From Aquirufa sp. (GTDB taxonomy: Bacteria > Bacteroidota > Bacteroidia > Cytophagales > Spirosomataceae), in contig JAURHT010000027.1 of NCBI GenBank assembly GCA_030833145.1, positions 1 to 18,976 on the forward strand: a DNA stretch of 18,976 bases, in the 5' to 3' direction. The stretch's first letter is position 1, and each line of letters begins with the position of its first letter. A program made the translations under genes and the position numbers. This document shows, in pieces, positions 16,634-18,976 of this stretch. The notes beneath the pieces are model-generated. The model was given only the letters and a program-made list of their open reading frames with translations. It ran no database searches and was not told where the DNA came from.

Positions 16634-17408
16634 TATTTACTTGCTTGATGTAATGCTCGAGGGCACCGGTCATCGAAGGCGCATTCGGCATAGGCGCCTG
16701 AATGTCAACAATCAACCCCGCATCGACTACAGCTTGTGCTGTAGTAGGACCAAAAGCAGCTAAACGGGTGTTGTTTTGCTTGAAGTCAGGGAAGTTATGG
16801 AAAAGGGAAGTGATTCCTGATGGGCTAAAGAAAGCAATCACATCGTAGAAAACTTCTTCTAAATCAGATAAATCTGCAGATACAGTTTCATACATCACCG
16901 CTTCCGTTAATTGGAAGTCATTTGTACCCATGTAGTCTGGAAGGTCTTTTTGGCGCTTATTAGAACAAGGGAACAAGAATTTCTCGGTCTTATGTTTCTT
17001 AATGATTTCCAAAAGATCTAAGGCTGTCTTCGTTCCCGTAAATACTTTACGCTTACGAATAACGATATATTTTTGTAGGTAATTCGCCGTTTGCTCTGTG
17101 ATACAGAAGTATTTCATATCCGTAGGCACCTCGATTTTCGCCTCCTTGCACATACGGAAGAAGTGATCGATCGCGTGACGACTTGTAAAAATAATAGCTG
17201 TGTGTTGAAGGATTTCGATCTTTTGCTTTCTAAAATCCTTAAAAGCAATACCTTGTACTTCGATGAAAGGTCTAAAATCAACCTTTACATTGTACTTTTT
17301 TTCGATCTCAAAGTAGGGTGATTTAGCATCTGCAGGCGCAGATTGTGTCACTAAAATACTCTTTACTTTCTTTAAACGACTTGTTTCTTCGGTTGCAGTT
17401 TTACTCAT
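16629..17408 (-). CDS. hemD: Uroporphyrinogen-III synthase
   Basis: HemD closes hydroxymethylbilane into uroporphyrinogen III with inversion of ring D, the step after HemC. The chosen ATG at 17408 gives 259 residues; the frame extends two codons further to a TTG, which is less likely. The sequence is poorly conserved, as usual for HemD. It shows the bilobed pattern: VKSILVTQSAPA at the N-terminus, AIIFTSRHAIDHFF (about 73-86) in one lobe, and DVIAFFSPSGITSLFHNF with LAAFGPTTAQAVVDAGL in the other. The FTSRHAI and FFSPSGI segments correspond to the family's substrate-cleft FTS and SPS motifs. It follows the DUF4271 gene by 93 bases, a common pairing in Bacteroidota, and has its own promoter candidate and terminator. 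Confidence 0.9.
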   Translation of the reverse strand: MSKTATEETSRLKKVKSILVTQSAPADAKSPYFEIEKKYNVKVDFRPFIEVQGIAFKDFRKQKIEILQHTAIIFTSRHAIDHFFRMCKEAKIEVPTDMKYFCITEQTANYLQKYIVIRKRKVFTGTKTALDLLEIIKKHKTEKFLFPCSNKRQKDLPDYMGTNDFQLTEAVMYETVSADLSDLEEVFYDVIAFFSPSGITSLFHNFPDFKQNNTRLAAFGPTTAQAVVDAGLIVDIQAPMPNAPSMTGALEHYIKQVNK

Positions 17409-17456
17409 AATCAATCAATTTGGACCGGAAAAACACCAGTCTTAAAATTCAGAGTG

Positions 17457-17464
17457 CAAATATA
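17457..17464 (-). promoter_or_regulatory. Possible -7 promoter element for hemD
   Basis: The minus-strand sequence TATATTTG exactly fits TAnnTTTG and ends 48 bases before the hemD ATG. A clear TTTG at the -33 position is not seen. The 93-base gap from the DUF4271 gene is large enough for an independent promoter. Confidence 0.45.
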
Positions 17465-17501
17465 CGACATTTTTTCACAGAAGATTATACTGCACTAAAT
17501 G

Positions 17502-18617
17502 TTAACCTGGAAAAATTAATTCCCTGATACCAAACAAGATAATCTGTCCTTCTATCAAAACGAGGTAGGTAAATAAGAACAGTTGATTGTAGGAAAAACT
17601 CCGACGGAAAGATTGGAAAAAATAGAAAAAACGAATAATGAAATAAGCGTCAACGATATAACTAAAAACGCTGAAATCAATCGTGGTGGCTGGACCTAGG
17701 TAAACCGAATACAAACAAAGCACCGCAAACAAGATCACGAAAAATTGCAAGTTCGTCTGAAGCGATTTAAAATAATGGACGTTCGCTAAACCTTTTAACT
17801 TGAAAAGATCCGTAAAAAGGTAGTACACAAAGAAGCGTGAAATGAAGAGGAGGAAGGAAAGACCTAGTTTGGAGAAAATAAAAAACAAGCTGGGCCAAAT
17901 TTTGACAAAATTCTCCGGATTACTGAAGAACTCCTCTTTTACACCCGTTTTCATCCCGGTTAAAAAGGCCAAACAGCTTGTGAGCAAACTCAGCGTAAAC
18001 AATACCAATAAATTTGGCAAGGCAAAGGGCCGTCTCATCCAAACCTCATCTTTTACCTCCCACCTGATCCAATCCGAATAGCGGAAAAAAGAGGCGAAAA
18101 CACGAGGATAAGCAGCAAACAGTACCCCTAAACAGAAAATCAACGATACAATACTCAGTAAGAAAAAATTAGAATACACCGAGCCTGAACGCGTTTCTAA
18201 GGAGAAAAAATCCGCTTGAGCCTTTGCTGTAACTAATTCGTCGCGTTCGATAACAAAATCACCTGGCAACCCTTCCAGATTTTCAGCGTACACCGTTAAA
18301 ATAACCTTGCTCTTCAAGCTATCCAAAGGCATTCGAAAGGTTTTGCCCTTCTTAACCGCCTTAAACAAGGTGCCTTGCAAGAAAAGATGGTAATTTTCTT
18401 TCGGGTGAATGGCCAGATAGGCTTTGGGGAAATCCTCCGGATGTAATTCCAAGGACTTCGAATGGTAATTGTAATGCTTCGAGGAGACATAGGGCAAGAA
18501 ACTTTTCCATGCCTCCTGGTATACTAACCAATCTCGATCAAAAGAATAGACCTTTTTCCAAGCGGCCTGAGTGGTTCCCGCTAAGAGTAATAAAGCCCAT
18601 AAAAAAAATCTGCTCAT
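17502..18617 (-). CDS. DUF4271-family membrane protein
   Basis: A 371-residue integral membrane protein of unknown function. From the ATG at 18617 it starts MSRFFLWALLLLAGTTQA, a clean signal peptide. A soluble, probably extracytoplasmic domain of about 120 residues follows. The remainder is membrane-spanning, with hydrophobic helices near 150-170, 200-220, 241-262, 290-309, 318-335 and 345-365. The layout and its place beside hemD fit DUF4271. An alternative ATG at 18668 would add 17 polar residues ahead of the signal peptide and has a poorly placed ribosome site, whereas GGAAAACG precedes the 18617 ATG. That ATG lies inside the terminator-like hairpin following sucD. I cannot assign a function; the link to heme synthesis is positional only. 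Confidence 0.8.
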   Translation of the reverse strand: MSRFFLWALLLLAGTTQAAWKKVYSFDRDWLVYQEAWKSFLPYVSSKHYNYHSKSLELHPEDFPKAYLAIHPKENYHLFLQGTLFKAVKKGKTFRMPLDSLKSKVILTVYAENLEGLPGDFVIERDELVTAKAQADFFSLETRSGSVYSNFFLLSIVSLIFCLGVLFAAYPRVFASFFRYSDWIRWEVKDEVWMRRPFALPNLLVLFTLSLLTSCLAFLTGMKTGVKEEFFSNPENFVKIWPSLFFIFSKLGLSFLLFISRFFVYYLFTDLFKLKGLANVHYFKSLQTNLQFFVILFAVLCLYSVYLGPATTIDFSVFSYIVDAYFIIRFFYFFQSFRRSFSYNQLFLFTYLVLIEGQIILFGIRELIFPG

Positions 18618-18651
18618 CGTTTTCCGCGAAGGAATCAAATGAGCAGATTTT
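18601..18651 (-). terminator. Terminator-like hairpin after sucD overlapping the DUF4271 start
   Basis: A perfect 13-pair inverted repeat (18605-18617 and 18639-18651) encloses a 21-base loop with a small inner TTCC/GGAA stem. On the minus strand it runs straight into eight T, counting from the last stem pairs (18601-18608). It sits about 37 bases after the sucD stop, where a terminator is expected. Its downstream arm begins with the ATG of the DUF4271 gene, and the T-run encodes the start of that signal peptide. Confidence 0.7.
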
Positions 18652-18687
18652 GAAAAGAAAGGAATCATTCCTTGAAATTAATTCAAA

Positions 18688-18976
18688 TTATTTCGCAGCT
18701 AATGCTTTGATCATTGTCTCGCCAATATCCGCTGGAGAGTAAACCACGTGGATTCCACACTCTTGCATGATCTTCATCTTCGCTTCTGCTGTATCATCAG
18801 CACCACCGATGATCGCACCCGCGTGACCCATACGACGTCCTTTCGGAGCTGTTTGGCCAGCAATAAAACCAACCACTGGCTTGCGGTTTCCATCTGCTTT
18901 AATCCAACGAGCCGCTTCCGCTTCCATACCGCCACCGATCTCACCGATCATCACGATACCTTCTGTTTCTGGGTCG
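18688..18976 (-). CDS. sucD: Succinyl-CoA synthetase alpha subunit, C-terminal part (partial)
   Basis: SucD with SucC converts succinyl-CoA to succinate with formation of ATP or GTP in the TCA cycle. The gene enters from beyond the right edge of the window; the last 95 residues are present, read in frame from base 18975. They begin DPETEGIMIGEIGG and include [30 protein letters not shown] family sequence, in which the histidine of GHAGAI is the residue phosphorylated during catalysis. The C-terminus ([16 protein letters not shown]) matches the family end. The internal ATG at 18954 is not the true start. A terminator-like hairpin follows the stop codon. Confidence 0.96.
   Translation of the reverse strand, partial: DPETEGIVMIGEIGGGMEAEAARWIKADGNRKPVVGFIAGQTAPKGRRMGHAGAIIGGADDTAEAKMKIMQECGIHVVYSPADIGETMIKALAAK

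Overview
The window is an ordinary core-genome stretch of a Bacteroidota bacterium, most likely a gliding or type IX-secreting member of the Cytophagales (Spirosomaceae-like, for example the Aquirufa/Flectobacillus neighbourhood). That placement is an inference. It rests on a complete porP-gldK-gldL-gldM-gldN block, a GldD lipoprotein, a DUF4271-hemD pair, moderate-to-low GC, and promoter elements of the Bacteroidota TAnnTTTG type. I see no mobile element, CRISPR array, tRNA, rRNA or phage gene.

Layout. Positions 1-3057 (+ strand): the tail of an unidentified gene, then a tight run of holB (clamp-loader delta'), hemC (porphobilinogen deaminase) and an RmlD-like reductase. Positions 3049-4726 (- strand): adk followed by obgE. 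Positions 4820-5542 (+): a nitroreductase-family protein transcribed divergently from adk. Positions 5539-10869 (-): a probable four-gene run pyk-plsC-gldD-priA. Positions 10969-16564 (-): the type IX secretion/gliding block, in transcription order porP/sprF, gldK, gldL, gldM, gldN, closed by a strong terminator. Positions 16629-18976 (-): in transcription order, the end of sucD, a DUF4271 membrane protein and hemD.

How the genes fit together. GldL and GldM form the proton-driven inner-membrane motor. GldK and GldN form the periplasmic/outer-membrane ring that the motor drives. PorP/SprF is an outer-membrane beta-barrel partner, and GldD is a further lipoprotein needed for the machine. Gene order porP-K-L-M-N matches the well-known por operon of Porphyromonas gingivalis. 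HemC and HemD are consecutive enzymes of tetrapyrrole synthesis, but they are encoded 14 kb apart on opposite strands. The remaining genes are housekeeping: replication (holB, priA), nucleotide balance (adk), ribosome assembly (obgE), glycolysis (pyk), phospholipid synthesis (plsC) and the TCA cycle (sucD).

Nothing here looks like a wholly new system. The points most worth a second look are regulatory. A perfect 13-bp terminator-like hairpin after sucD contains the likely start codon of the DUF4271 gene. A well-spaced Bacteroidota promoter sits directly ahead of gldK and may uncouple it from porP. Two convergent gene pairs overlap at their 3' ends with no visible terminator.
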